6,817 nucleotides of DNA from assembly GCA_017453705.1 (NCBI GenBank), contig JAFTEK010000181.1, forward strand, positions 1 through 6,817, given 5' to 3'. This document shows positions 5,657 through 6,817 of this stretch, one piece after another. This DNA comes from Treponema sp. GTDB taxonomy: Bacteria; Spirochaetota; Spirochaetia; Treponematales; Treponemataceae. Under the pieces are notes generated by a model. The model ran no database searches, had not been told where the DNA came from, and was given only the letters and a program-made list of their open reading frames with translations. How positions within the stretch are numbered: the first letter of the stretch is position 1; the number at the start of each line of letters is the position of its first letter. A program made the position numbers and the translations under genes.

Positions 5657-6817
5657 ATGGAAAAAGCAGACAAGATACCTGTATGGAATCTGGACGGAAT
5701 ATTCAGCCAGTCCAATCCATCGGAATACAAATCATACATGGCTTCATGCAAGGAAGCCATTGACAACCTGGGTTCCATGCTAGACAGCGCGGACATCTTT
5801 ACCCGAAGGAACAATGAGAATTTTGACTTTGCCGCCTGGCTCGCATCATTCCTAAAAGGCTATGAACAGTGCCTTATAATGTGCGGAAGCCTGTCTAACT
5901 ATGCATACATCAGCTATTCCACTGATACGAGCAGCCCTGAAAAGCTAAACAGGATAAATGAGACAACCGACCTTTCCAACAGCCTTTTGGTGCATGAGAG
6001 GCGTTTTGCACTACAGCTCGCTTCGCACCAGAAATATCTGGACGACTTTTACACGCGCTACGGCGAATACAAGGGGCATGCCTTCCTCCTCAAGGAGCTT
6101 ATTGACACGACAGCCCACCAGATGTCCGCCGCAGAGGAAAAACTTGCCTCTGAAATGCAGAAGACCGGCGGAGAGGCCTGGAGCCGCCTGCAGGAGCAGA
6201 TAACAAGCAGCCTGCAGGACGAAAAGGGGAGGACTTTCAACGAACTGCGGGGGCTGGCATGTAGCGCAGACAAGGACGAACGAAAGGAGGCATACGAAAA
6301 AGAACTCTCCCTGCTCAAGGCAAACAGGGTAGCATTGGCAGCCTGCTTGAACAACCTGAAGGGCGAGACCGTCATGCTCAACTCCCGGCGTAACTGGAAA
6401 TATGCACTTGACCGGGCATTAAAATCATCGAGATTGAACCGTGAAAGCCTTGATGCGCTAATCGGAGCAATAGAGGACTCCCTTCCCGTCTGGAGGCGAT
6501 ATTTCAAGGCGAAGGCCTTAATACTCCGCAAAGCAGGCAAAACAGCAAGTTCCACAGCTGCCACTCCGGGGAATGAGGGGCTTGCATTCTACGACCTGTT
6601 TGCTCCCCTGCCCGCCCCAGGTACTTCACAAAAAGACGGCACATCCATATTTGACAAGGAATGGACATTTGATGAGGCGAAGGATTATATAATAGAAAAA
6701 TACAGCTCATTCTCCGAGAGCATGGGGAACTTTGCCAAAAAAGCCTTTGAATCCGGCTGGATAGACGCAAAAGTCCGTCCGGGCAAAGTGGGCGGTGCTT
6801 ATGACGAGGACTTTGCC
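5657..6817 (+). CDS. pepF: Oligoendopeptidase F-type M3 metallopeptidase, N-terminal 387 residues (3' end beyond window)
   Basis: Cytoplasmic zinc endopeptidase of family M3 (PepF/M3B) that cuts short peptides inside a closed helical channel and recycles amino acids. The frame is open from 5657 to the window edge. The protein begins MEKADKIPVWNLDGIF, the usual PepF opening. Further on it shows the helical N-domain segment MSAAEEKLASEMQKTGGEAW (156-175), FYDLFAPL (311-318), TFDEAKDYI (337-345) and FSESMGNFAKKAFESGWIDA (352-371). It ends with RPGKVGGAY (374-382), the conserved stretch shortly before the catalytic site. The HEXXH motif should follow within a few tens of residues beyond the edge, so catalytic competence cannot be judged. 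The family is about 600 residues. The ATG at 5657 fits the family start; the in-frame ATG at 5621 would add 12 residues but lies in the predicted -35 box. It diverges from the ABC operon. Confidence 0.9.
   Translation, partial: MEKADKIPVWNLDGIFSQSNPSEYKSYMASCKEAIDNLGSMLDSADIFTRRNNENFDFAAWLASFLKGYEQCLIMCGSLSNYAYISYSTDTSSPEKLNRINETTDLSNSLLVHERRFALQLASHQKYLDDFYTRYGEYKGHAFLLKELIDTTAHQMSAAEEKLASEMQKTGGEAWSRLQEQITSSLQDEKGRTFNELRGLACSADKDERKEAYEKELSLLKANRVALAACLNNLKGETVMLNSRRNWKYALDRALKSSRLNRESLDALIGAIEDSLPVWRRYFKAKALILRKAGKTASSTAATPGNEGLAFYDLFAPLPAPGTSQKDGTSIFDKEWTFDEAKDYIIEKYSSFSESMGNFAKKAFESGWIDAKVRPGKVGGAYDEDFA

Noticed and set aside
5338..5814. Minus-strand open frame of 158 codons across the ABC/pepF gap
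   Set aside because: It overlaps the ABC gene start, both predicted promoters and the pepF start, and its translation has no recognisable family.

Overview
The window looks like chromosomal DNA of a spirochaete close to Treponema. The main evidence is the glutamyl-tRNA synthetase, whose stretches such as [23 protein letters not shown] and KLSKRHGST agree with treponemal GluRS as I remember it. An anaerobic ribonucleotide reductase activase fits an anaerobe. GC content is moderate (about half), and higher in the first 800 bases. The genus is an inference from memory, not from a database search.

Five genes lie on the minus strand and one on the plus strand. In minus-strand transcription order, an ABC transporter ATPase (5419-4517), an FtsH-like membrane AAA ATPase with no protease domain (4503-3349) and nrdG (3345-2827) are packed 13 and 3 nt apart and form a probable operon. 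Its promoter sits almost on top of the first start codon. Next come gltX (2680-1106) and the 5' two thirds of tyrS (805 to the window edge), each with its own promoter and Shine-Dalgarno site. On the plus strand, diverging from the operon, the first 387 codons of an oligoendopeptidase F-type M3 metallopeptidase run from 5657 off the right edge. The window ends just before the expected HEXXH zinc motif.

The non-coding DNA is the most unusual part. A 42-bp element (2721-2762) is an 18-bp perfect palindrome whose loop and inner stem supply the -35 box of the gltX promoter. A roughly 200-bp element (889-1087) between gltX and tyrS has the same end sequence (GCATCTCTAA) and holds three long perfect hairpins; it looks like a MITE-type repeat of the same family. 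The divergent ABC/pepF promoters both place the -10 box 6-7 bp from the likely ATG, so both transcripts may be leaderless.

The genes do not form one obvious pathway. gltX and tyrS are translation housekeeping genes, nrdG serves anaerobic dNTP synthesis without its reductase nrdD in view, and pepF degrades peptides. The least understood unit is the pairing of an orphan ABC ATPase with a protease-less FtsH relative.
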